A stretch of 64,000 nucleotides of DNA from Bacteroidetes bacterium HGW-Bacteroidetes-2. Its GTDB lineage: Bacteria; Bacteroidota; Bacteroidia; Flavobacteriales; Flavobacteriaceae. A model generated the notes under the pieces. That model saw nothing but the letters and a program-made list of their open reading frames with translations, did not search any database and was not told where the DNA came from. Location: positions 1 through 64,000 of the forward strand of contig PHDJ01000009.1 in the NCBI GenBank assembly GCA_002842575.1, given 5' to 3'. Shown in pieces: positions 1-10,149 of the stretch. Position 1 is the stretch's first letter, and the number at the start of each line of letters is the position of its first letter. The translations under genes were made by a program, and so were the position numbers.

Positions 1-39
1 CATTGTGAGTAATCTCAAAAAATTTTATCATAACCAAGC

Positions 40-94
40 GGTCTCGATACGATGATGCCTTTAGGCTCCCGCCTAAAGACATCACCACTCGACC
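40..94. repeat. imperfect inverted repeat (CTTTAGGC-TCCC-GCCTAAAG core inside GGTCTCGA...TCGACC arms)
   Basis: Core arms 59-66 and 71-78 are perfectly complementary; outer arms are partly complementary; intergenic position. Confidence 0.5.
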
Positions 95-116
95 TGACAG
101 AAGTAAAAAGGCTTGC

Positions 117-779
117 TTAATACCAGTCGGCGTGCCTTCTACCATCACCTAAATACAGCATCACGCCAAAACTAAGAGTAGCAAATGAACCTGTTTTATC
201 TTGAAAATCAGGTGAAAGTAAGATTCCAGAAAAGGAATAATGCTGCTTAAAATTTACAATATAGCTGCCATCAGCATACAAAGCAAAACGCTCCGACAAT
301 TTTACTTGAGGTCGAAAGCCAAAAATAAAATTCCCTGTTTGTTCTGCACTTCGTAAGGCTAAAGGTTTCGCTCTAGCATATCCAAAACCCGCATGGGCAA
401 GAACACCTACGTTTTCATAAATATAATACGGCAAAACATGTCTTCCTAGGTTATACACAGCCTCAACACTTACCCTATTATAATCAACGCCAGAATCGGC
501 ATTGTTTTTATCTTCAAAATGATTGTTGTTGTATGCGACTTTCAAACCAAGTTTTTGAGTGATTTGGTATCTAGCGCCAACTTCAAAATTTCCAAGACCT
601 ACAAAATTAGATCTACTGGTTTTATCGCCCGGAGATAACGGTGCGTGCAGACCATAGCCAATTTCAAAAGAAAAAGAGTTGAATTTATCATTTTGGGCAA
701 AAGAAATACTTGCTGTAAGCAACAGCAGGGTAAGCAAATACATTTTCATAAGTAGGTTTTTATTTAATTGGGGTGTCAA
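117..779 (-). CDS. outer membrane beta-barrel (porin-like) protein
   Basis: Signal peptide, alternating beta-strand pattern, C-terminal strands ending FGVMLYLGDGR. Confidence 0.65.
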   Translation of the reverse strand: MTPQLNKNLLMKMYLLTLLLLTASISFAQNDKFNSFSFEIGYGLHAPLSPGDKTSRSNFVGLGNFEVGARYQITQKLGLKVAYNNNHFEDKNNADSGVDYNRVSVEAVYNLGRHVLPYYIYENVGVLAHAGFGYARAKPLALRSAEQTGNFIFGFRPQVKLSERFALYADGSYIVNFKQHYSFSGILLSPDFQDKTGSFATLSFGVMLYLGDGRRHADWY

Positions 780-870
780 AGATACTTAAAACGTAGTATT
801 TTACAGTATAGTATGTACATTTTCTATTTAAAGTGTTAGTTAATTTGATGGAGTGATGGTTGGATGGATG

Positions 871-1436
871 TTATATGTTGCTGCGCAAAACGCTTCGGGC
901 GTTATAGCATACTACCGTTACCATAGCTGTAGTGGTAACGATATTTTCGTTGACATTGGCAATGGTAAGAATGATGGTATTATCGCCTAGGTAGGCAAAG
1001 CTAAATTCTGTTTTATCGATAAAAAGAAAAACATCCAAGGAGCTATTACTGCTACCATTATCCACATCACTACGTGGGATATTTACTTGTACATTTTCGT
1101 CTAATTGAAGGTAAATAGAGTTTTACGCATAGCGATTGGCATTGAACGAGGTAATTGTTTGTGCACTATGGGTTATTCCTGCGGTACCAACATAAATGTA
1201 AAGATTTAATTGTCTGGTGACATGGGTTGGGCTTATGGCAAAGAAGTTATTTACAACTTTCTGTGCAAAAAACACTCTGAAAAAGCGACTTCAACCAAGC
1301 ATATATGGTCTTTCAAAGTAATATCATTATTTTGAATATCCACAAAAACAATTGATAACGTAGTAGTTACACAATCCGTAACACCATCAAAATTTAGGGT
1401 GTTCTTTTGGATTTTCGTAAAATAAATGATCTGCAA
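871..1436 (-). pseudogene. decayed fragment of a large surface adhesin (LamG-like segment followed by an HYR-like repeat)
   Basis: Reverse-strand pieces NFDGVTDCVTTTLS..., FFAISPTHVTRQLNLYIYVGTAGITHSAQTIT and LQLDENVQVNIPRSDVDNGSS...LDKTEFSFAYLGDNTIILTIANVNENIVTTTAMVTVV, split by frame change and stop codons. Confidence 0.6.
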
Positions 1437-1515
1437 AAAAAGGAAAATTCAAGGAATTAATAAATCGCCTTATAAAAAACATTTTAATTGGCACATCGTA
1501 TAAAAATCTATCCGT

Positions 1516-2502
1516 TTATAGGTATTTAAAACGAGTCCATGTTTTTTCTAAACCATCCCTTACACTAAAGTGAGGTAGGTAATCCAATTGCGCTTTGGCT
1601 TTGCTAATATCTGCTAGAGAGTCGCGCACATCGCCGGCTCTACTTGGTCCATAAATTGCATTTAGTTGTATTTTAGATATTTCTTGCAAATCGTTCCACA
1701 AAGTATTTAAGCTTATGCGTTCACCAAAAGCAATATTATACACTTGATTTACGGCTTTTTCTGAAGCGAAAAGGGCTTTTATGTTTGCTTGAACAGCATT
1801 TTCTATAAAGGTAAAATCACGAGTTTGCCCGCCATCCCCATGAATGGTGGGTGCTTTACCCTGTTTTAAAGATTGCATAAACAGAGGAATTACAGCCGCA
1901 TAAGCACCCGTAGGGCTTTGTCTTGGGCCAAACACATTAAAATATCTTAATCCGATAGTGGCGGTTTTGTAGGTTTTGTAAAACACATCGGCATACAGCT
2001 CGTTTACTAATTTAGTAACCGCATAGGGCGACAATGGTTTTCCAATATGGTCTTCTACTTTTGGCAATGAGGGACTATCGCCATAGGTAGAGCTAGAAGC
2101 GGCATACACCAATCGTTTCACCGTTGGACTTTCTTTTTGTGCTACTAATATATTTAAAAACCCGCTAACATTGACGTCGTTAGAAATAATTGGATTTTCA
2201 ATAGATCGTGGTACAGATCCTAAAGCCGCTTGATGCGAAACAAAATCTATGTCTTCCATTGCTTTTTTGCAGGTATCTAAATCGCGGATATCGCCTTCTA
2301 AAAATTCAAAAGCCGGATGAAATTGAAAGGCTTCCATATTTGCCAGAAAACCGGTAGAGAGGTTGTCTAGCACACGAACTTTTTTAGCGTTATTTTTAAG
2401 CAGGTATTCTACAATATTAGACCCAATAAAACCAGCTCCGCCAGTAACTAAAAAAGCGAATGGTGAAAGGTCTTGTTCTTGGTATTTGTGAGCATACATC
2501 AT
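1516..2502 (-). CDS. NAD-dependent epimerase (UDP-GlcNAc/GalNAc(A) 4-epimerase, WbpP/TviC-like SDR)
   Basis: VTGGAGFIGSNIVEYLL Rossmann motif; SSSTYGDSP and YAVTK motif; RYFNVFGPRQ. Confidence 0.88.
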   Translation of the reverse strand: MMYAHKYQEQDLSPFAFLVTGGAGFIGSNIVEYLLKNNAKKVRVLDNLSTGFLANMEAFQFHPAFEFLEGDIRDLDTCKKAMEDIDFVSHQAALGSVPRSIENPIISNDVNVSGFLNILVAQKESPTVKRLVYAASSSTYGDSPSLPKVEDHIGKPLSPYAVTKLVNELYADVFYKTYKTATIGLRYFNVFGPRQSPTGAYAAVIPLFMQSLKQGKAPTIHGDGGQTRDFTFIENAVQANIKALFASEKAVNQVYNIAFGERISLNTLWNDLQEISKIQLNAIYGPSRAGDVRDSLADISKAKAQLDYLPHFSVRDGLEKTWTRFKYL

Positions 2503-3785
2503 AATCTGCCGTCAATTTTATCGATAGGTAAAAAGGATTTAACATCAAAAACAACAGCGTTTTCTTTGCAATAGTTTTCTATTTGAAAGTTGGCAAACTG
2601 GTGGTGGGAAACCGTCAGAATAACCGCATCATAATCGGTTTTTAATTGCGATTTTTCACGCACTAGCGAAATATTAAATTCGTGTGCTACTTCTTCGGCA
2701 TTTGCCCAAGGGTCGTACACATCTATATTAAGGTTATATTTTTTGAGTTCGTCAATCACGTCGATGACTTTGGTATTTCGAATATCTGGGCAGTTCTCTT
2801 TAAAAGTAATCCCTAAGATTAAAACGTTGCCTCCTTTTACTTTAACGTCTTTTTGAATCATCATCTTCACCGTTTCCGTAGCCACATAACCACCCATACT
2901 GTCATTCATTCGTCTGCCTGCAAGTATGATTTCTGGATTGTACCCCTCCTCGACTGCTTTTTGTGCTAAATAATAAGGGTCAACCCCAATACAATGCCCG
3001 CCAACCAAACCGGGAGTGAACTTTAAAAAATTCCATTTGGTTCCCGCAGCTTCTAAAACTGCTTGGGTATCAATTTCAAGCAACCTAAATATTTTAGAAA
3101 GCTCATTCACAAAAGCAATATTGATATCGCGTTGAGAGTTTTCAATCACTTTTGCCGCTTCCGCCACTTTTATGGAAGGCGCTAAGTGCGTTCCTACAGT
3201 GATAATGGATTTATATAAATCATCTACTATTTTAGCAGCATCTGGAGTAGAGCCGGAAGTAACTTTTACTATTTTAGTTACCGTGTGTAATTTATCGCCT
3301 GGATTAATTCGTTCTGGCGAATAGCCTGCAAAGAAATCGGTGTTAAAAATAAGTCCCGAAACACGTTCTAAAACCGGCACACAAATATCTTCTGTAACAC
3401 CTGGATATACCGTAGATTCATAAATAACTATATCTCCCTTTTTTAAAAAAGTACCAATGGTTTCACTAGCTTTTATTAATGGGGTTAAAATAGGCTGATT
3501 GTGTTTATCGGTGGGGGTAGGTACCGTTACGATGTATCGATTTGCTTTACCTAAGGTTTCAGGAGAGTCGGTTATTAAAAGACCCGTGTTTGATGTGCGC
3601 TTAAGTACCTTTTTTAATTCTTGTTCATCCACTTCCAGTGTAAAATCGTTACCCCCATTTAATTCACCTACACGCTTTTTGTTGATGTCAAAGCCAATAG
3701 TGGGATACTTTTTTGCAAATTCAACGGCAAGAGGAAGACCAACATAGCCAAGACCAATAATAGCAACATAAGGGTTGTTTTTCAT
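2499..3785 (-). CDS. nucleotide sugar dehydrogenase (UDP-GlcNAc/GalNAc 6-dehydrogenase, WbpO/TviB-like)
   Basis: IGLGYVGLPLAVEFA; GGHCIGVDPYYLAQKA; 4-nt overlap with the downstream epimerase. Confidence 0.9.
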   Translation of the reverse strand: MKNNPYVAIIGLGYVGLPLAVEFAKKYPTIGFDINKKRVGELNGGNDFTLEVDEQELKKVLKRTSNTGLLITDSPETLGKANRYIVTVPTPTDKHNQPILTPLIKASETIGTFLKKGDIVIYESTVYPGVTEDICVPVLERVSGLIFNTDFFAGYSPERINPGDKLHTVTKIVKVTSGSTPDAAKIVDDLYKSIITVGTHLAPSIKVAEAAKVIENSQRDINIAFVNELSKIFRLLEIDTQAVLEAAGTKWNFLKFTPGLVGGHCIGVDPYYLAQKAVEEGYNPEIILAGRRMNDSMGGYVATETVKMMIQKDVKVKGGNVLILGITFKENCPDIRNTKVIDVIDELKKYNLNIDVYDPWANAEEVAHEFNISLVREKSQLKTDYDAVILTVSHHQFANFQIENYCKENAVVFDVKSFLPIDKIDGRL

Positions 3786-3877
3786 AATTATTTAATTAAA
3801 TAGATGCCTAAAAGAAGATAACAAAGGTAAAAAAATGAAATGGCAATGGGTTTGTTATTCCGATAAAATTGGCAATT

Positions 3878-3910
3878 AACCCTTCAAGGGTTTAAAACCC
3901 TTGAAGGGTT
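3878..3910. repeat. double palindrome AACCCTTCAAGGGTT-TAA-AACCCTTGAAGGGTT
   Basis: 15-nt arms are perfect inverted repeats and each arm is itself palindromic around its central base; no T-tract. Confidence 0.8.
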
Positions 3911-3947
3911 ATACGGTTAATATAAAAGGTACATACGAGAAGAAGGG

Positions 3948-4685
3948 TTATTTTTTTTCTTTAAACAACACAGACAATACCACATAAAGAAAAATAACAA
4001 TTGGGATAGCCACAAACCAAAAAGAAACCAATAATACAATGCTGAGCAATAAAAAAAGATACCGTAAGGAGTTTGCTTTAAAACTTTTGGTTTTAAATTT
4101 TAATGAAAACAAAGGAATTTCTGCATTAAGCAAATAACAGCTAAAAACCGTAAGTACCATCAAGAACCAAGGATTTAAGATAAGCTGAAAAGCAATTTCA
4201 GAAGGCTGATATATTAAAATAAGAGGCAAGCTAATTATAAGCAACGCATTTGCTGGAGTTGGAAGACCTATAAAAGAAGACGTTTGTCTTGTATCCACAT
4301 TAAATTTTGCTAACCTAAATGCCGATGCTAAAACGATAAGCAGTCCTAATACTGGAAAAAAGTTAGCGGTATCTAATGCAAAATGAGCTTCATTCCATAG
4401 GTTTACTGGCGTAGGATGAACTCCAGACATAAAGAGCAATTGCACCATAAAAATGCCAGGGACAAGACCACTAGTAATCATATCGGCTAGCGAGTCGAGT
4501 TGTAGTCCTATTTCACTTTCCACCTTTAATATTCTAGCAAACATACCGTCGAAAAAGTCAAGAAAAATACCCAAAACCACAAATCCAGCAGCAAAAGGCA
4601 ACTCCCCTTGCAGTGCATAAATAGTGGCAATACATCCACAAAGTAAATTACATAAAGTAATGGCATTTGGAATTTGTTTTTTCAT
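3948..4685 (-). CDS. pssA: CDP-diacylglycerol--serine O-phosphatidyltransferase
   Basis: CDP-alcohol phosphatidyltransferase motif (DGMFARILKVESEIGLQLDSLADMITSGLVP); start trimmed to MKKQIPNAIT. Confidence 0.88.
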   Translation of the reverse strand: MKKQIPNAITLCNLLCGCIATIYALQGELPFAAGFVVLGIFLDFFDGMFARILKVESEIGLQLDSLADMITSGLVPGIFMVQLLFMSGVHPTPVNLWNEAHFALDTANFFPVLGLLIVLASAFRLAKFNVDTRQTSSFIGLPTPANALLIISLPLILIYQPSEIAFQLILNPWFLMVLTVFSCYLLNAEIPLFSLKFKTKSFKANSLRYLFLLLSIVLLVSFWFVAIPIVIFLYVVLSVLFKEKK

Positions 4686-4773
4686 GAGTAGCAATTTATT
4701 TTGTAAAAATAGCAAACTATTTTCGTCTAAGTCGAAAAGCAAACAATAACTAGGTAAAATTACAGTTTAATAT

Positions 4774-5877
4774 TTGAAAAAAAATCGATATTTGCATCAA
4801 ATCCAGCCCTTGAAAAAAAAGTTATTTTTACTATTATATTTAAGCACTTTCATGCTTAGTGCGCAATCCGTAAGAAAGTATTCTAATGAGTTTATGAATA
4901 TTGGGGTTGATGCTCGTTCACTAGGGATGGCAAATGCCGTTACTGCAGGCACAAATGATGTAAATTCAGGGTATTGGAATCCAGCTGGGCTAGTGACTCT
5001 GGAAGACAGTCAACTCTCTTTAATGCACTCCTCCTACTTTGCAAATATTGCCACCTATAACTATGCCGCATTTGCAAAACCTTTAGACGACAGAAGTGCT
5101 ATTGGTTTTTCTATAATTCGTTTTGGGGTAGATGATATATTAAATACCACGCAACTTATCGACCAGCAAGGCAATATTGATTTTAACCGCATTAGTTTAT
5201 TTTCTACGGCAGATTATGGTTTTACTTTTTCTTATGCCCGGAAATTACCTTTAGATGGTTTAAATTATGGTGTAAATGCAAAAATAATTAGGCGGGTCAT
5301 CGGTAAATTTGCCTCCTCTTGGGGTTTTGGGTTTGATCTAGGCATTCAATTTGTAAAAAACGACTGGATGTTTGGTGTTATGGCACGCGATATTACTACG
5401 ACCTACAATATCTGGACTATCGATGAAAAAGAATTTGCAACCGTGCAAGCTGCCGTTGAAGGACAAAATCAGGAATTGCCTGAAACCACTGAAATCACTA
5501 TTCCTAAACTGCAAATAGGCATGGCGCGAACGTTTAATTTTAGAGGAGATTATTCCTTACAAGCAGCTGCCAATCTTAATATGCGGTTTGCGCAAACCAA
5601 CGACATTATTTCTACTGAAAGCGTAAGTGTAGATCCTGCATTAGGATTTGAGTTTGGATATATCGATTTAATTTTTTTACGAGCTGGTGTTGGTAATTTT
5701 CAAAATGTACGTCAACTAGACGGTAGCGAACAAGTTAATTTTCAACCCAATATAGGAGTAGGTTTCCAATACAAAGGCATTCAAATTGATTATGCCCTTA
5801 CAGATATTGGAGATCAAAGCGTTGCTCTATACTCTAATGTGTTTTCACTAAAAGTAGATTTGAGTATCTTTAGATAG
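4774..5877 (+). CDS. PorV/PorQ family outer membrane protein
   Basis: SLGMANAVTAGTNDVNSGYWNPAGL motif, beta-barrel pattern; TTG start at 4774, or TTG at 4810 giving a clean signal peptide. Confidence 0.75.
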   Translation: MKKNRYLHQIQPLKKKLFLLLYLSTFMLSAQSVRKYSNEFMNIGVDARSLGMANAVTAGTNDVNSGYWNPAGLVTLEDSQLSLMHSSYFANIATYNYAAFAKPLDDRSAIGFSIIRFGVDDILNTTQLIDQQGNIDFNRISLFSTADYGFTFSYARKLPLDGLNYGVNAKIIRRVIGKFASSWGFGFDLGIQFVKNDWMFGVMARDITTTYNIWTIDEKEFATVQAAVEGQNQELPETTEITIPKLQIGMARTFNFRGDYSLQAAANLNMRFAQTNDIISTESVSVDPALGFEFGYIDLIFLRAGVGNFQNVRQLDGSEQVNFQPNIGVGFQYKGIQIDYALTDIGDQSVALYSNVFSLKVDLSIFR

Positions 5878-6003
5878 TGTATCACAAACCCACTATCTAA
5901 CCCCTTACTCTACATTTTTTCTTTTCTTTACGGGATATCCACAAAGAAATTTGTAATTCACAAAACCTACCTTATCTTTAAGCCATAAAACAAGATTGCT
6001 TTT

Positions 6004-7599
6004 ATGAAGAATATACTTTTAGCCATTGCCTCTGGAATACTTCTTTCCTTTGGTTGGCCTACTTGGGGTTTTCCAATACTTTTATTTTTCGGTTTTGTCC
6101 CCTTGCTTTTGGCTGAGAGAAGCATTCGCCTTTCAAATAAAAAACGAAAAGGAGGACGTATTTTTCTGCTTGCCTACCTTACCTTTTTTCTTTGGAATGT
6201 TATAAAAACCAACTGGCTTTGGTTTTCTTCTGAATTTGGTGCCGCTTTTGCCATACTCGTAAACTCTTTATTGATGGCAATTGTTTTTATACTCTTTCAT
6301 CATTTTGCTAAACGAACCACCTTTTTTATCTCCTCGGTATTTTTAGTTTGCTTGTGGATTTGCTTTGAAAAAATGCACCTAAACTGGGAATTTTCTTGGC
6401 CTTGGTTGAATTTGGGTAATGGTTTTTCAGAATACATTACTTGGATACAATGGTATGAGTTTACAGGAACTTTTGGTGGAACATTGTGGGTTTGGCTCGT
6501 AAATTTTGGTGTGGTAAAAAGCATAATTCTGTATCAAGAACACCATAAAAAAGAAATTCTTATTCGCGGAAGCATAAAAACAGCCCTCTATATCGCAGTG
6601 CCTATAGCCATTTCTTTGATACTATTTTACTCCTACGATGAACATGGAGAAAAAGTAAACATCGTGGTATTACAACCCAATATCGATCCGTATTCCGAAA
6701 AATACAATGTGTCTAATGACGAAATTGCAACGATACTTTTTGACCTTGCTGAAACAAAAATAACCACGGAAACCGATTTTGTGCTTGCACCCGAAACCGT
6801 TTTTGCAGCAAACGAACGTATTGAAGCATTTGAAAACGGTCCGTTAGCAAACCGCATTCGTGCATTTAACAGCAAGTATCCTAAATTACATTTTCTTTCC
6901 GGAGTATCGTTGTATAAGGTCTTTGATAACCCGGACGAGGTTACACCACAATCCAATCTTGCTAAAAGCGGAGTGTATTACAATACTTATAACTCTGCAT
7001 TTATGCTTAGTGCCAAACCAAAAATGGATGTGTATCACAAATCCAAATTAGTGGTAGGGGTAGAAAGCACTCCCTACGTAAGTATTATAAAACCCTTATT
7101 GGGCGACATCATGTTAGATTTAGGCGGCACGGTAGCCATGAAGACCACACAAGAAGACCGTGGCGTTTTTTGGAGTGCTGACCAACGGTTTAAAACCGGA
7201 CCAATTATTTGCTATGAATCGGTTTATGGCGAGTTTGTTACTGGTTATGTGCGAAATAATGCAAATTTTCTTTCCATTATCACTAACGATGCATGGTGGG
7301 GTGAAACGCAAGGGCATAAACAACATTTAAGTATCGCAAGACTTCGGGCTATTGAAACCCGCAGAGGAATTGCGAGGAGCGCTAACACCGGAATTTCTGC
7401 TTTTATCAATCAAAAAGGCGAAATTATGGAATCGTTAGCATACCAGACTACGGGGGCATTAGCAGGAAGTCTTTTTTTAAATGAAAAATATACTTTCTAT
7501 GTGCAATACGGCGATTTCATATACCGTATTGCTTTATTTGTTTGGATAGGCGTTTTGTTGATTGCTTTTACAAAAAGACGTGGAGAAGTCCTAACGTAG
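6004..7599 (+). CDS. lnt: apolipoprotein N-acyltransferase
   Basis: N-terminal TM helices plus nitrilase domain (LAPETVF, ICYESVYGEF, NDAWWGET). Confidence 0.9.
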   Translation: MKNILLAIASGILLSFGWPTWGFPILLFFGFVPLLLAERSIRLSNKKRKGGRIFLLAYLTFFLWNVIKTNWLWFSSEFGAAFAILVNSLLMAIVFILFHHFAKRTTFFISSVFLVCLWICFEKMHLNWEFSWPWLNLGNGFSEYITWIQWYEFTGTFGGTLWVWLVNFGVVKSIILYQEHHKKEILIRGSIKTALYIAVPIAISLILFYSYDEHGEKVNIVVLQPNIDPYSEKYNVSNDEIATILFDLAETKITTETDFVLAPETVFAANERIEAFENGPLANRIRAFNSKYPKLHFLSGVSLYKVFDNPDEVTPQSNLAKSGVYYNTYNSAFMLSAKPKMDVYHKSKLVVGVESTPYVSIIKPLLGDIMLDLGGTVAMKTTQEDRGVFWSADQRFKTGPIICYESVYGEFVTGYVRNNANFLSIITNDAWWGETQGHKQHLSIARLRAIETRRGIARSANTGISAFINQKGEIMESLAYQTTGALAGSLFLNEKYTFYVQYGDFIYRIALFVWIGVLLIAFTKRRGEVLT

Positions 7600-7612
7600 C
7601 AAAATAAACTAT

Positions 7613-8383
7613 ATGCTTTATCCTATTCTATCCTACTTAAAATTCTTACTTACTTCTACAAATCAGCACGGCATACACTCTCCTTTTGTATTTGATTTTG
7701 TTACCAAATGCTTGTATGATACAAGAAAATATGCTGAATACAGCCATTTAAATGCCTACAGAAACTCTCTTTTAAAAAGAGAAGAAACCATTTTGATAAC
7801 TGATTTTGGTACTGGCTCAAAAGTATTTAAAACCAATAAACGCAAGGTAAAAGACATTGCAAAACATGCTGGTATCTCTAAAAAAAAACAACATCTTCTT
7901 TTTCGAATGGCGCACTATTTAAATAGTAAATTTTCACTTGAACTAGGAACTTCTTTAGGTCTTGCTACCATAGCTTTAGCCATAAATAAAAATAACAAAG
8001 TTACCACAGTTGAAGGATGTAAAAACACCGCAGAAGTTGCTAGGAAACATTTAGATGCCGTGGAATGTACTTCCGTAAAAATTCAGGTTGGCGATTTTGA
8101 AAAAGTTATTAAAAAATTCGCCAATACTTCATTTGATTTGGTTTATGTAGATGGCAACCACAACAAAGAAAGTACCCTTAACTATTTTGAACTTTTATTG
8201 CCCTTTGTGCATAATGAAACTCTTTTTATTTTTGACGATATTTATTGGTCAAAAGGAATGACAGAAGCATGGAAAGAAATCCAAAATCACCCGAAAGTAT
8301 CGGTAAGCATAGACGCTTATTATTGGGGTTTGGTGTTTTTTAGAAAAGAACAAAAAAAAGAAAGTTTTACCGTACGTTTGTAA
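7613..8383 (+). CDS. class I SAM-dependent methyltransferase
   Basis: SLELGTSLGLATIALA and DLVYVDGNH motifs. Confidence 0.75.
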   Translation: MLYPILSYLKFLLTSTNQHGIHSPFVFDFVTKCLYDTRKYAEYSHLNAYRNSLLKREETILITDFGTGSKVFKTNKRKVKDIAKHAGISKKKQHLLFRMAHYLNSKFSLELGTSLGLATIALAINKNNKVTTVEGCKNTAEVARKHLDAVECTSVKIQVGDFEKVIKKFANTSFDLVYVDGNHNKESTLNYFELLLPFVHNETLFIFDDIYWSKGMTEAWKEIQNHPKVSVSIDAYYWGLVFFRKEQKKESFTVRL

Positions 8384-8458
8384 CATAGCTGTGCAAATTG
8401 CGTCCTATATGGCAATTCAAGCAATAGGTATTTACACTTTGCAAACCAACAATTACGT

Positions 8459-9148
8459 ATGAGTTTAGTAATAAAAATAAGACAGATAACCCGTGATTTT
8501 AGAATGGGAAGTGAGATATTGCATGTATTAAAAGGCATTGATCTAGACATAGAACGTGGCGAATATGTAGCGCTAATGGGACCTTCTGGTTCTGGAAAAT
8601 CTACATTAATGAACCTTTTAGGCTGCTTAGACACTCCAACTTCTGGAAGTTATGAACTAAATGGCGCTAATGTTAGTAAGATGAGTGATGACGAGTTAGC
8701 AGAAATAAGAAATAAAGAGATAGGCTTTGTTTTTCAAACGTTTAACCTATTGCCTAGAACCACTGCCTTAGAAAATGTTGCACTGCCAATGATTTATGCT
8801 GGAGTTGGTAAAGCAGACCGCATAAAACGAGCAAAGGAAGTTTTAAATGACGTAGGACTAGCCGATAGAATGGAACATAAGCCCAACGAACTTTCTGGTG
8901 GTCAGCGACAACGGGTCGCCGTGGGAAGAGCTTTAGTTAATAAACCATCCATTATTCTGGCAGATGAACCTACAGGAAACTTAGATTCAAAAACCTCGGA
9001 GGAAATTATGCTGCTCATTGATGCCATTCATCAAGCCGGAAACACCGTAATTGTAGTAACTCACGAAGAAGAAGTAGCACAAAGAGCCAAACGCGTTATC
9101 CGCTTGCGAGATGGTATGGTAGAAACTGACACAAAAATGGGGCAATAA
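8459..9148 (+). CDS. ABC transporter ATP-binding protein (LolD/MacB-like)
   Basis: Walker [10 protein letters not shown], signature [15 protein letters not shown], Walker [13 protein letters not shown]. Confidence 0.93.
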   Translation: MSLVIKIRQITRDFRMGSEILHVLKGIDLDIERGEYVALMGPSGSGKSTLMNLLGCLDTPTSGSYELNGANVSKMSDDELAEIRNKEIGFVFQTFNLLPRTTALENVALPMIYAGVGKADRIKRAKEVLNDVGLADRMEHKPNELSGGQRQRVAVGRALVNKPSIILADEPTGNLDSKTSEEIMLLIDAIHQAGNTVIVVTHEEEVAQRAKRVIRLRDGMVETDTKMGQ

Positions 9149-9277
9149 AAAAACCTTTGCATTTGAATAGATAACACGACCCTATAATTATGCTTTCTAT
9201 ATAAATAACTATGCCTATGTTGCAACAAAACGAGAAGACCATTTTTGTTTGATAGAAAGGGCATTTTTAAAAAATGA

Positions 9278-9298
9278 ATACCTCTATAAAAGAGGTAT
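9278..9298. repeat. small hairpin ATACCTCT-ATAAA-AGAGGTAT
   Basis: Perfect 8-bp arms downstream of the ABC ATPase. Confidence 0.6.
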
Positions 9299-9317
9299 AA
9301 CACAAATTCATTTGGAT

Positions 9318-9344
9318 TAACCCATCATTTGTGGGTTATTTTTT
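9318..9344 (+). terminator. intrinsic terminator candidate
   Basis: TAACCCA-TCATTTG-TGGGTTA followed by a T-rich tract. Confidence 0.6.
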
Positions 9345-9518
9345 AGTTTTTATTTCTTTCTTTCCTAATATTTATTTACAAAATACAATACTTTTAATTA
9401 ATAAAATCGATGAAATAAACCTTTTACCTGTTGAAATACAAAAATAAAAGGCTATTTATTAGTAAAAGAGGTTTTAATTCATTATTTTTACTCTCCCTAT
9501 ATCCCCAAATCGTATCGT

Positions 9519-10142
9519 ATGCACGTCTACACTGCAAAACGCAACCTAATTGTTGCAATGTTGTTATGTATCGCAACTTTATCTTTTTCACAAGTAGGGA
9601 TTAACACCACCGAACCTAGAAAAACACTTGAAGTTGGCGGAGACATGCGTATTTCAGAAGATATAGACATCGGCATTATTAATGCTTTATCTAATGAGGA
9701 TGCGGCAACTTTTCTAATTCAAAACAATCAAAACAACATCCAAGTATTAGATGTAAGCAACCCTACTGGTGCTGCATTAGGATATATTCAAGAATATGTT
9801 ATTGTAAATGCAAATTTAGATTGGGTATTGAATTTTAATACACAAATTAATGCAGCCGAATTTGATTTAATTAGTATTTCTGCATATTATGATAAGGAAT
9901 TAGTCCTAAGCAGCGCTTCTGAAAATTTTAGTTTGCCATATACTGCAGCATTTATACAAAATGGGACTTGGCGCATCATTGCCGATTTTCCACAAGCAGC
10001 AAATCAAGATACCAATGCCATTGGTACCTGGAGGATAAGTACCCTAATTTTTTCTAAAGATTTATCAAAACAATTTGGCGTTATAGAAATCCCAATGGGA
10101 AATCAAACCACTGGAAGTGCAACGCTTCCTATTATAAATTAA
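9519..10142 (+). CDS. secreted hypothetical protein with N-terminal QVGINTTEP motif (tandem paralog 1)
   Basis: Signal peptide ending SFSQ; shares N-terminal motif, central GTWRI and C-terminal GSATLP with the next two ORFs. Confidence 0.7.
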   Translation: MHVYTAKRNLIVAMLLCIATLSFSQVGINTTEPRKTLEVGGDMRISEDIDIGIINALSNEDAATFLIQNNQNNIQVLDVSNPTGAALGYIQEYVIVNANLDWVLNFNTQINAAEFDLISISAYYDKELVLSSASENFSLPYTAAFIQNGTWRIIADFPQAANQDTNAIGTWRISTLIFSKDLSKQFGVIEIPMGNQTTGSATLPIIN

Positions 10143-10149
10143 AAATTGT

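Noticed and set aside
3499-3747. 82-aa plus-strand ORF inside the nucleotide sugar dehydrogenase gene
   Set aside because: Shadow ORF antisense to a strongly supported conserved gene.
9061-9303. 80-aa minus-strand ORF at the end of the ABC ATPase gene
   Set aside because: Overlaps the conserved ATPase 3' end and the downstream hairpin region; no family signal.
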